The notes under the pieces were generated by a model that did not search any database, was not told where the DNA came from, and saw only the letters and a program-made list of their open reading frames with translations. From Sipunculus nudus (lineage: Eukaryota > Annelida > Sipuncula > Golfingiida > Sipunculidae), in assembly GCA_026874595.1 (NCBI GenBank), contig CM049313.1:42746659-42810658 (forward strand): DNA of 64,000 nucleotides, in the 5' to 3' direction. The position numbers and the translations under genes are program-made. Shown here piece by piece: positions 35,030-45,795 of this stretch; position 1 is the first letter of the stretch, and every line of letters begins with the position of its first letter.

Positions 35030-35110
35030 CAGGAACTGACCGGAACCTACAGGAACTGACCGAAACTGAGTTCATATTACCGGAACTGACCAAAACTGAC
35101 TGCATGTTAT
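35030..35110. repeat. Short GGAACTGACC tandem repeat
   Basis: ggaactgacc or a close variant recurs four to five times within 80 bp. Related words occur beyond the foldback element at about 35971-36010, so that element may have inserted into this repeat. Confidence 0.6.
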
Positions 35111-35421
35111 CAGAACTTAAAAGAAAATAAAGCACTTGTTAAGTTATTTTAAAACATATTTTATAATAACATAACTTGATGAGCGGTCGGACTAAACACC
35201 CAAAACACCGGTGTTTTGGGTACCTGAGACGAAACACCACGAAACACCTATTTATCCTCAATGTTAAAGTTTAATTTTGAGTCACTTTGATGAATCATTA
35301 AATGTTGATTAAATAAATGATGTTTGGACTGAAAATCCCGAGGAAAACTTGTGATAAAGGAGGGTTTCGTCCCGTGATGTGTTCACGGACGATCAAGGCA
35401 GCCATTCATGGCTCGCATATG

Positions 35422-35435
35422 CTGCCCCCTGGCGG
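35422..35435 (-). promoter_or_regulatory. CTCF-like motif in left arm of foldback element
   Basis: The minus strand reads CCGCCAGGGGGCAG, 13 of 14 positions of the core consensus. It lies about 118 bp from the element's centre and is mirrored by the motif at 35653. Confidence 0.45.
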
Positions 35436-35652
35436 TTGCTAAACATATCAAACTTTTTACTGGGAACATGGTGGGAAAACTAAGCATTTGTGTCTCATTT
35501 CATTAGGCCCTATTTCAAATTAGTTAAGATAACAAATTATTAATAAGGCGAGCAGAAAAGATAGTATGTATAATGGAAGAATAATTCATTTATCCAGATT
35601 CTAATATCCAGCGCCGGCATTTCAGCCACTATGATTTTGGTTACAAAATCCT

Positions 35653-35666
35653 CCACTAGGTGGTAG
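35653..35666 (+). promoter_or_regulatory. CTCF-like motif in right arm of foldback element
   Basis: The plus strand reads CCACTAGGTGGTAG, 13 of 14 positions of the core consensus. It lies about 112 bp from the centre, so the two motifs point in opposite directions. Confidence 0.4.
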
Positions 35667-35919
35667 CATGAACTCTGTTAAAATGGCTACCACTGTCAAC
35701 GAATCAAGAAGGCAAGACCTCGGAACGAAACCCGCTAGTTCATCAAAAGTTCACCCATTCAGGCCCTGAAATTTGGCAGATATTATTAACACTTAATGAT
35801 TCATCAAAGTGACTCAAAATTAAAATTTAACATTGAGGATAAATAGGTGTTTCGTGGTGTTTCGTCCCAAGTACCCAAAACACCGGTGTTTTGGGTGTTT
35901 AGTCCGACCCCTTGATGAG

Positions 35920-37385
35920 TTATAACCAACTGTGACAACGATTATCTCACGTGGATCTGCTTAAAATGGTACTGGAACTGACTTGAAGAACACACGTTTG
36001 ACCTGACTTCACCCCAAATTGTTTTAAACAGTATCAAAATAATTTAAAAAAAAAACAAGCAAATGACGAACACTTTTATCATACTTCCCAATATTCTATA
36101 AATCCATGTATAATGTTATTATAAATTACAATGTCTTTGTCAACAACAAATACCTCGTGAGGCAAGTAAACTTAGGATATGGACCATGACAATTTAGTGA
36201 TCTACAGTATCTACCCCTAGCTCTTGTGCTCTCTCCCTTCCGGAGATATCTATGGAAATAAATGTATAGCAAACACCACAATATTTGCAGTTATACAGTG
36301 TTCAGATTATTACAAAGACAGTGACCACCAGCTCATGACTCCTGTTTTAAAATCTATTTCATCTGGACCTATCGATGTTAAGCATCAAATTGCTGGGTTT
36401 TATTATTACAATTTGTATCATTTGAAAAAAAAAATGAAATTCCACTATACAGTCAATCATGATCAGTTTAAGTAAGAATTCATTCAAACAGCTTATTTAT
36501 TCATGACAAATGCATGGAATACCTTGGACTGACATTTCAGTCATTATCGCCTTGGATTGTTAAAGATTTATTTATTTCTAAGTGTTGCACATTTACCATA
36601 TTTGAAATTTAAATTCAGAAATAATTATATGAACACAAAGGAGAAGTTTTCTTTTTAATATCTTTTTTCTTGCATTAATTTTAATACCTGGGCATCAGGA
36701 ATGTACAAATACTAAAACATAGTCCTGTGGGGATGCTGCTATATATATAGGCCCTTCCAGTCAATAAAATTTGTCCCACCAAGGGGCACCCATCATTTTT
36801 TGGCAATATTTAGGACATGATGTTACAATTGCAGAACATTTTATATAAACTTATTAATGTATATTTGCAACTTTCTACATGTTTCTTCATAAATTGACAG
36901 CGCAAGATGGTGTCTTTCAGGTGCTGATGTATTTTATCATATTTATGATAATTAAGTCAAAATATCATGACAAGAATAAACTGTTTTCTCAAATATTAAA
37001 TTAAATGTTTCACTCAAAGTTTTGCACAGTAAAGTGGGGGTTTCCTTGTATAGAGCTGCAGAAAAGCTGTCTTCTTTTTATTCACTCAGAACTATACTGA
37101 CAACCAGTAAAAGAGCAACAGTGAGCAAACTCATTAAAGCCTCAACAGCTCAGAGTGATAAGCCTAGGGGTGAGGGCAGCCAGCCAGTCATAAGTACCCC
37201 ATATCAACTCATCACACCCTGCAGTTGCTCAAAGAGAACAAAAACAGATCAATCAGAGAGTGATGGACTTATCAGCACTGTTTCTATCATTTTAAAATTC
37301 TGTGATTCTGCCTTAATTGTTTGTTCAGAATATTCAAAATTGTTTTGGAAAAGATGCTGAAAATATTATAATTTTACTGAGGAAA
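35920..37385. other. No gene seen
   Basis: AT-rich sequence. The 112-codon frame at 37022-37360 has no recognised domain. It lies just beyond the decayed zinc-finger gene, whose further 3' part might be present but unrecognisable. Confidence 0.4.
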
Positions 37386-38099
37386 TTATACTTGTCCAAT
37401 GTAAATAAATTGAAAATTACATGAAATTGTCCGCTTTACATAATAATTGAAATATGTTATATGCCAACAATAGTCTAAAATTATAATTTTTTGCAATGCC
37501 ATGGCTGTGTACTTAACGTAAATAATTAGTGTTTTTTCTGTTGATCTGTGTGTCAACTTGTCCAGCGTCAAACTGAACATGCACCAGGCACGGAGATCAT
37601 CCAATAAGTCTTTAACAACAACCCAAGCAAGAGCTGTTTGGAATTCTTTAATAGAACTATCATGCCTGTAGGTTGAATGTCACTTACAAATCAGAATTTG
37701 GCCGATTTTTTTGGCCAAGTAATAAACAGTTGTAATAGCTTAAATTACCCCGTTAGGATCACACTTGCGAATTTTCAAAATAGCTCTGTCCATGGACCCT
37801 GCATTCCTTTTGTCAGTTATATCTTGCCTGTGTTCTTTTGTGCGTGCATGCTTTTGACAGAATCAAGTAAAATAATTGGACATCCTTCCGTGAAGGTATT
37901 AGACTTACGGGTAGTTATGCAGGCAGAACACAACATGACACATATTGAATCATCGTAGAAGAGCCATGGATAATCAATTTTCCATACCACCTTAAAATTA
38001 GCTTCTTCCAGTTGTTTTTTGCTGCATTTTGCAGTGTCACTTTGTGTCACATTCTTTCTTTTCTTGTCTGTATCAGCTGACGTATTTCCCTCTTGTGTC
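37386..38099 (-). pseudogene. Decayed hAT-derived TTF-type zinc-finger gene (C17orf113/ZNF862-like)
   Basis: From a good acceptor (tttttttgcag, exon start 38099) a frame runs to about 37817. It encodes a basic linker, then DYPWLFYDD, LCSAC and SNTFTEGC, the signature of TTF-type zinc fingers found in hAT-derived proteins. The last zinc-ligand histidine is not apparent before the stop. A second block (about 37470-37660) in a different frame reads DLRAWCMFSLTLDKLTH and RSTEKTLIIYVKY. It matches the region normally containing FSLMLDESTD...TEKTLIIYVRY, but the DESTD core is altered to DKLTH. The frame change and lost residues suggest a relic. An exon of a working gene with an intron between the blocks is less likely. 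Confidence 0.6.
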
Positions 38100-38779
38100 C
38101 TGCAAAAAATTTAGTTAACTTAGATTGCTAGAACATAATGATTAATAAGCTGATAATTAAAAAAAACGTCTGTTTGCTTGCCTGCTGCGAACGCTGTGCG
38201 CCAGTGATTTTGTCCATGGAAACCCCAGCTGCTACAAAGCTGGCCCGAGTAAACACGGGCCAGGGGAACCTAGCTTACAAGACACTAAAGCCGACACATG
38301 TTCCAAGAAAATGCATATTTGTGGCCTGGTTCTTTGGAGAACTGTTCGAATAACACATCTGGAATATTTTTTAATCGGGTTTCTTTTTATTTACTTGTCA
38401 ATGTGATCCGCTAAGCTTATCAGGTTAGATTATAGTGGGGTACACAGTAGTATATGCCAATCTCGGACATCCAATTATTTGACGGCAATGTAGGTCAATG
38501 AAGGCAGACCCAGTCGCACCTTAACATATCCAACAAAGCTGATTGGCTAAATGTTGCGGGGAAACGTGTGCAATGAATGAGAGAAGCGGCAGAGGAGGGA
38601 AAGAAGCTACGGAACACAAATGTTTGATCTGGCAATATTTTATTTTAAACATCTCTGAAATACTCTCGCCAAAGTGACTATTTTAAGTAATTTTCATTTC
38701 GTCACTGCAGCAATTCTCTCGACATTGAAGATAGTGACGAGCGGCGTCAGGAAAATTGCATATGCAGGGAAATAAAAAC
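38100..38779. other. No gene seen; possible CCAAT element
   Basis: gctggcccg...cgggccagg at about 38238-38264 can form a hairpin. An inverted CCAAT (gattggct) at about 38540 and a purine-rich stretch nearby could be promoter remains for the minus-strand zinc-finger gene. Weak evidence. Confidence 0.3.
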
Positions 38780-39040
38780 AACTATGGGGCACAAGATGTG
38801 TCTTTCAGGTCATTCAGGTTATTGGTCCAAACATAATGCATCTCCTAAAAAAAATCAGGAAATATATTTACTCACTAAACATGAGAATTGCTGTAGCAAG
38901 AGACTTTTTTTCAGGGATATAACTTCATTTAATTAAGATTCAATTATAAACCCAAAATCAGATTTGAATTTTTCAAATTTTATAAGTTATTACTGTAAAT
39001 ATAAAATCGGTACCTTAAATTTTGGCAATGGCACATTTTT
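38780..39040 (+). repeat. Isolated satellite-like unit of the E family
   Basis: ccaaacataatgcat, aaatcaggaaatatatttac, gagactttttttcagg, gggatataact and ggtaccttaaattttg match in order the units at 49700-49930, 52500-52650, 54370-54600, 57110-57330 and 57790-58020. It ends where the leader at 39041 begins. Confidence 0.7.
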
Positions 39041-40330
39041 AGCTCAGCTGAATGTTAGTCATCTGAGCTAAAGCGATCACTCTTTGTTGGCCATCTGGCA
39101 GTCTGTCTGTTAACAAGGCACAAATCGTAACCACTAGACCTGAAATCTTCTTACTTTACATCCAGAAAGGTCTATGAAAAATCTCCTTGGAAACCTTGAA
39201 TACCCCCCAAATAATGAAAAATTTGATACAAAAGCTCAAATATCTGAACAACTAATGCATTGATCACCATGATTCTGTGCATAGATATTGATCATGGAGA
39301 GTTTCATCAGTTTCTGCAGACATGTGGCGCAACCTGCATTTTTTCGATTTTTTACCATTTTTCCCTCTATTTTTGACACCTTAAAAGATGCCGTCATTTA
39401 ATAATAGGGCACAAAACATAACCACTGGACCTGGAACCTTCTCACTTTACATCCAAAGATATCCATGAAAAATTTCCTTGTAAACCTGGAATTAGGTCTC
39501 TGGTACCCGTATTCTTCAAGCTATGGGGTCAAAATTACCCCCTGGAATAACTAAAAATTTGATATAAAAGCTCTGTAACCTGAACAACTGGTGCATTGGT
39601 CGGCATTATTCTTTGCATGCTTATGCATCATGGAGTGTTTCATCAGTTCCTGCAGACTGGTGGTGCCACAGGGACTTTTTTTAATTTTTATGCATTTTTA
39701 GCGAACCTGTGAGCTTTTGCGATGGAGCGGCAATGTGCATCGTGTGTACGTTAACCATAGCTGTCTAAAAACGGCAGAAGCTGGCATCATCAAATTTTTT
39801 GCAAATAATCAGTTATCTGAAAAACTGTCAGATTTTGTTTTGTTTTTTTCTAACTGCATTTTCTTAGATTTTATAGGGAAAAAGCTAAGAAAAAGCTTTG
39901 AAAATCTTCTCCGAAACTGTCCAGCCAAATTGGCCAATATTTCACAAAAATGATCCCTGGAACAATCTCTCTCAAGTTTTTTTGAATGGTTCCATTTAGG
40001 AGATATTTGGCCGAGTTACAGTTACATCTGTCCAAAAAAGCACACTAAAATTAAAATCTCAGAAACGGCTAGAGCTATAATCACCAAATTTTTTTCATAC
40101 CAATGTTTATCACATGTCATATCTGAAATTGAGGTGTTGGTGGCGCCACCTACATTGATGTGATTTTTACATGTGAAAAAGTAATTTTAAACTCTTCTGG
40201 CTCATACACTGTTTTACGATGAAACTGTTAAGCGGATTGGTTTAAACTTTACAAGAATTATTCTATGGTGGGGTTCTGCCAGTTTTATAAGAATAGATTG
40301 GGTAAATACAGCTTTAAAAAAGCATTATAG
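39041..40330 (+). repeat. E-family leader followed by a composite repeat
   Basis: The family leader agctcagctg...gtcatctgagct is at 39041-39070. Next come two units like those of the 14.5-16.7 kb array (acaaatcgtaaccact; ctgcagacatgtggcg). From 39700 comes sequence parallel to 1965-3000. GGTGGCGCCACC occurs at about 40139 and variants near 39325 and 39659. The right end of this element was not located; it merges into the 278-bp array. Confidence 0.65.
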
Positions 40331-40599
40331 CCAATTGAAAACTTAGGCTTTCTGTGTTTGAAAACAGATTTGACAACATGCTGAGTTTCGGCAGCCAAGT
40401 TAAGAGGTCACTCCGTACAAATAGGTGGGGTCCAGACATCACCATGGCAGCTGACCTGGCTCTGGGAGCGGGTGTCTAGGCACAATGTCTAGATGCAGAA
40501 TACCCAGATTATTGGAACTATATCTTTCAACTGTTTAAAAAAACTTGGTTTGCATTTTAAGCAAATTGGGTTTATCATCAGGTCACATGTGAACTGCTG

Positions 40600-41735
40600 C
40601 GCCCTAATTTTTGAGTGACCTCTGACCTTTCCTCACTGCCCAGCGTCCATTTATGCGTCTTTTTCCACACAAAAACCCACATCTCGGGAACTAATTGACC
40701 AATCAGGCTAAAATTTTGCACAAATATAGCCCTTTGATAGCTTTATAACATACACTAAAAAATGGTGGCGCCACCTGCAACCATTTTTGCACAGTGTTCA
40801 TCTGTTCATCTGCCTTGGGATAATATAACTCATATCTCAGCAGTGGTTTGACCTGAAATTTTGCAGGTTTATACATCCTGGACAGCGTTCTTGATTTTAT
40901 GACAGGTGGCGCCACCTACATTCACGTTTTCTCTGCAGACATCCAAGCTCATATCTCTGGAATTGTTTGACCAATAGCTCAAAAATTTTGCATGTGTATA
41001 GATATCACAAAGTTCTTCATCATAGGCAAAACTGGTGGCGCCACCTGCAACCATTTATGCACAGCATCCATCTGTTCATCTGCCTTGGGATAAAATCACT
41101 CATATCTCAGCAGTGGTTTGACTTATCCACCTGAAATTTTACAGGTTTATACATCCTGGACAGCTTTCTTGAATTTATGACATGTGGCACCAAATACATC
41201 CAGGTTTAGTCTGCAGACATCGAAGCTCATATCTCGGGAACCATTTGACTGAATTGGCCAAAATTTTGCATGTGTATAGATCTCACATAGCTCTTCATCA
41301 TAGGCAAAACTGGTGGGGCCCCCTGGAACTTCTTATGCTCAGCGTCCATCTGTTCATCTGCCTTGGGATAAAATTACTCATATCTCAGCAGTGGTTTGAC
41401 TTATACACCTGAAAATTTGCAGGTTTATACATCCTGGACAGCTTTCTTGATTTTATTACATGTGGCGCCACCTACATTAAGGTTTACTCTGCAGACATCC
41501 AAGCTCATATCTCGGGAACCATTTGACTGATTCGGCCAAAATTTTGCATGTGTATAGATCTCACATAGCTCTTCATCATAGGCAAAACTGGTGGTGCCAC
41601 CTGCAACCACTTATGCACAGCTTCTATCTGTTCATCTGCCTTGGGATAAAATCACTCATATCTCAGCAGTGGTTTGACTTACCTGCATTAAATTTTTCAG
41701 GTTTATACATCCTGGACAATTTTCTAGATTTTATG
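40600..41735 (+). repeat. Tandem array with an exact 278-bp period
   Basis: The word atacatcctgga(c) occurs at 40871, 41149, 41427 and 41705, exactly 278 bp apart each time. The palindrome or its variant occurs at 41034, 41312 and 41590, also 278 bp apart, and at 40764 in a slightly shorter first unit. Each unit is a dimer of two half-units with different text (atctcgggaacc... and atctcagcagtgg...), each ending in a (t/g)gtggcgccacct-type motif (second-half copies at 40905, about 41184, 41462). The units differ by scattered substitutions. Confidence 0.92.
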
Positions 41736-41843
41736 ACAGATGGCAGGCCTCGAATTTCATTTTTGGAAATAACAAGCTACTGCTGCCTGTCAAATTTGAA
41801 CTTGACAGGCAACAAAGAAATTTGACAGGCAGTTTTCATTTTT

Positions 41844-42606
41844 AGCTCAGCTGACTATAAGTCATCTGAGCTATAGTTGTGGTCCATTGTCCGTCGTTTG
41901 TCCGTCAGTCTGTCCGTAGATGTGGCAAGTTTTGAAACCATAAGACCTAGGAATCCAATATTCAGCATAATGTTAGATGTCCCCAATATCTCCTACAGAG
42001 CTGAAAAACTGGGTCTTTGTGACTTCGTTCCTTTCAGAAAGTCATATCACCACCCCATTTCCCCCCCCCCCCCTCTATAAATAGTGTACATTAACATTTA
42101 AAAAAATTATGTAATGAAAACATAAATCATTTAGGTTTCAATATATAAATTAACAGAAATAGAGATGCTGAAAAAATTATGATCCCTAGTTTCATTAGGC
42201 CTTCTGTTAAAGACACAGTTCAATTCAAGAATATAAGAAAATTGTATATATATAACTCGGGATATTTGTGTTTGTAATACTAGTTTATACTAGATTATGG
42301 CATTGTTGACTGCGCAAGGTCTAGAATCCTCCAGTCAGCAAAAGTTATAGTAATAGTAATAGTAATAGATAGGAAAATGTGGTAATAGTAATAGTAATAT
42401 CAGTAATTGAAAGTAATAGTAATAGAACAACTGAAATAGACCTCAAAGGATTTTATCAAAATCTTCCATAACTTGAGTTAAACACCATCAGCTCACAATA
42501 CAGCTTATATTACCACACAAAACCAGCATCTGCCAACCCCCTCTTCCAAATCATTTAGTGATCATATATAACAGCTGAGCGCCGTGACCCATGGGTCCCT
42601 TGTTCC
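41844..42606 (+). mobile_element. Short E-family element, apparently complete (E2)
   Basis: The left end has the hairpin AGCTCAG-CTGACT-ATA-AGTCAT-CTGAGCT (41844-41872) and a GTCC/GTCT leader. The right end is acagctgagcgccgtgaccc followed by atgggtcccttgtt (42571-42605). About 760 bp with a single core unit and no array, which makes it a useful reference for the family. Confidence 0.7.
42340..42430. repeat. (TAG)n-like short repeats
   Basis: taatagtaatagtaatag-type runs occur three times within 90 bp, inside element E2. Confidence 0.8.
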
Positions 42607-43217
42607 ATACCAGTTTTGGTATACATGCTCAGTTACTTACTTTGCAGGTAAGCGGAAATCTTTGCATGTGTCCAGTTGTTTTGACTGGTAGCAGAATTGA
42701 GTTGTGCCAGCATTCTGTCCTAAACTGGCTGTGAATAAGCTGGCAGTCTTCAAAAGGCAGCCTCCATTATTGTGTTAAGTATTACAAGAACAGCATAGAC
42801 CATTAAGAAGGACCATACAATCATCTGTCATGGCTGCCATCATGATTGGAAACCTTTTTGCCCTACTTGCAGAACTCTAAGGATGGATCAAACGTTATCA
42901 ACATTATCAGAAAAGAGAAGGCATGGGAGGCACTGGAAGTTTGCAAAAATTAGAGAAGCATTAATATAAAGCTATTGACCTGGGCAGCATTTAATATTGG
43001 AAGACTGTGTAACTGTTCAAAGTTACACATTGAACACAGAGTGTGACCTCCCGGCCTAGTGACTTTCCACTCACACTCTGTGAGAAATAGCAGGATTTTT
43101 CAGGTTTGGCAACACCTAGTCAGTTTGCCAGGATAAAGTAAAATCTGTTGGCTCTGCATTTAAACAAAACTGAAGAACTAGTAAAAGAAATCTGATTGGC
43201 TTAGCGTGTAAACAAAC
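42607..43217. other. No gene seen
   Basis: Unique-looking sequence. No domain-encoding frame recognised. Confidence 0.4.
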
Positions 43218-43320
43218 ATACCGTATTTCCTTGAATAGACACCCGGGCGTTTATTTTTTTCAAACCCTGTGTCTACACAAGGCCGGCTACTATTTAAGAC
43301 CGGTGTTTATTAAAAAATAC
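43218..43320 (+). mobile_element. Left-end relic of a TA-targeting DNA transposon
   Basis: accgtatttccttgaatag, followed by repeats of the (g)tatttaagaccgg type, resembles the TACCGTATTT... ends common in pogo/Tigger-like elements. Related subterminal words (ctatttaaggccggctttta) recur at about 44598-44670 in the same orientation. No matching right terminus was found. Confidence 0.4.
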
Positions 43321-45793
43321 ATTATCAGGCTCATCAGACAAACTAAAAAAATAGAACACGCCGAAACAATAAACCTGCCGGTCACTACTTAGGGACAAAA
43401 TTGAAAACATTGCCGGTACACGGATTGTGTTTACGAAATTTCCTTAGATGACATAGGGATATGGAAAAGCGCAATATCCACAATTACGCACCATAATAAG
43501 AATTAACGGAGGATCACAGCGAGAGCTTGCAGTTGTCCACAAGAATCTGTCCGCGCGGGCCTCAGGTGTTTCATGTGGCTGTTCCATTTATTTTACACCG
43601 CGCGTTGTTTTCCTCTGAACACGGGGCTCTTCCATGAACTGTTCTCCGCGTACAACTGGTAACAGTGGTTCCATCGAAATACGGGGGGTCGGTACGGCAC
43701 AGCGTAATTCATTTTCATCACACTTTCCTGCCATCAACTATTCAACTGATTCAGCTCGACACAGCGTAATCAAGTGTTTCTTACCCGGTTTATACTTAAC
43801 ATGGTTGGCTCTCCCATTAACTGTGCACCGTGGAGAACTGTTAATATTGGTTCCATCGAAAAACGGGGGGCTGGTACATATAACAGCACTGTGTAATTCG
43901 TTTTCATGACACCTTCCGTCCGACTTTTAACTGATTCAGCTTGACACAGCGTGTTGAAGCGTTTCCGACTTTGTATATACTTGTATGTGACATTTATTGC
44001 CGGGAATATTTCTGAATATAGAGTAATACTATTTTCAACTTTAAAGTTTATCTCAGAAGCCTGGTGCTGGTAAGAATGGGGACGCACTTAAAGCGCTTAA
44101 AAATGAACTCAAGGAGCTTAATTTGGCTTGACAGTAGCTACAAATTGTACCGCTTGACACCATCATTTGGTGTCTTCATGCTACACAAGAAATATGTGCC
44201 CAAACGTATTTTAACAGTTCTGTTCAACCATCCGTTAGGTATACTTTTACTGTACCAAGATTAACCGCTTGTATCAGGCGGTACATTTTTTATCTAGCTT
44301 GACAGCAGTGATAGTGTTAGCTTCTCACTGCTGACGTATTTGTGGAGCGTTTATTAGGATCGGTGATCGGCTTTAATCATAAGGACGGATCGGGAATATT
44401 TGGTGTCCCTCGTGCATTGAAACAGGCATTCACATATTTACAGAAGAATTAAATATCAATAAAACACAAATCGAAATTCATACAACATTCTTTGGTCAAT
44501 TTGACTGGTAAACACACTAATTATAGTGAAGGGATAAGACATCTGGCGACAAACATGGAACCTACTCTGACACCAGGCCTGTGAACAAGATCGACGTCTA
44601 TTTAAGGCCGGCTTTTATTTTTCTGTTTTACCCTGGCGACTAAACAAGGCAGGCGACTATTTAAGGCCCTGCGTCTGATCAAGCTATGCTCGGGGCAAGC
44701 CATGTAGCAGGCAATAACTGACCTTCGGCAAGTCAGGATACAGACTGTGTTGAAAGCATATAATTTCATCGTGTTTATTCCAGTGGGGGTGAAAAAAAAC
44801 TGTGCTACCAAGCGCTTTCAACAGCAGTGTAAAGTGACCGGTACCTTGAAGAACATCCGTTTGTGCTGGTGATACCTCCAATGTGTTTGGTTAAATATAA
44901 CCCAGGGGGAATTCCACAGAGACAGCACTGCCTGGTGGCCAAACCTGACTGGTAACCGCGGTTAAATGCAGTGGGTAGTGTAGTGAATAGTTGGGGTAGC
45001 GTAGCCGCTGCTTATTGAGGGTAGTTCAAAGTGTGAAAACATATTTCACACCAGCTGGCTGGAGAGCAGCCATGTAGGTAGTTTTTTTGCGATCTTTGCC
45101 TGTGCTCACTACAAATGCACCAAACTTAAATTAGAAAAAGCACCGTCTTCATAATACTTGTTCTGTAAAACATTTAGTAGGCCTGTGAATTTACTGAATT
45201 ATGAGGGCCCTTAGAATTGATTCCATTATCAATTCTTAATCTTCAATTAAATCTTCGACTCTGTTCTTACTCAAGCAGTTAAAATTTTAAAGCAGTTTTA
45301 CCTAAATGGAGTAAATTTCAGGAAGTAAAATAAAAATATAGCTCTCCCATTGTTTGTCACATATATGTTCCTATGCAAATGAAGTGGCCCACCTGCAAAT
45401 GTTTAATGTAGATTAAGGCCACATATGCAGTTGAGAGCTTCAACATTGCAAACTGCTCCATCTAGCACACGGAAGAACTTTGGATGGTACACGCAAAAAG
45501 TTATAATTCAAATGAATAAATTCAGATATTTGTAATTTGTTAACAATTTAATTTAGGGCTTCCAGTAAATGCAGTGCAATCTTTCAGTGCATTGCTACAC
45601 CCCTGAAAAATTACACATTGTTACACAGTACGGAAGTGTCATAGCCATTATTGATGGCTGCCGTGTTTGCAACACATAACACTTGTTTAACTTAATTTGA
45701 ATTTTATTCCATATGATTTTAACAGTATTGTATAGATAAATTTCACTATTTATTCATCTAATGTTATCAAATTTTGCTAAAATTCATCATAAG
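43321..45793. other. No gene seen
   Basis: Contains two similar segments at about 43650-43760 and 43840-43950 (ggttccatcgaaa(a/t)acgggg, cacagcgt, ttcattttcat(c/g)acac). They are a local duplication of about 190 bp. No coding frame recognised. Confidence 0.4.
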
Positions 45794-45795
45794 TA

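Larger units (their letters stand above)
35184..35910. mobile_element. Foldback/Mutator-like MITE with 9-bp target duplication
   Basis: A 727-bp element. Its terminal inverted repeats are almost perfect for about 125 bp (left 35184-35310, right 35785-35910) and continue as weaker complementarity to the centre. The direct repeat CTTGATGAG (35175-35183 and 35911-35919) flanks it exactly. A 9-bp duplication plus long inverted repeats is the pattern of Mutator-like or foldback elements. Each arm also contains the 24-nt perfect palindrome whose half is ACCCAAAACACC (left 35198-35221). No coding frame. Confidence 0.88.

Noticed and set aside
37022-37360. A 112-codon plus-strand frame
   Set aside because: Longest anonymous frame in its area, but no recognised domain, no splice or promoter context, and GTG as first codon.
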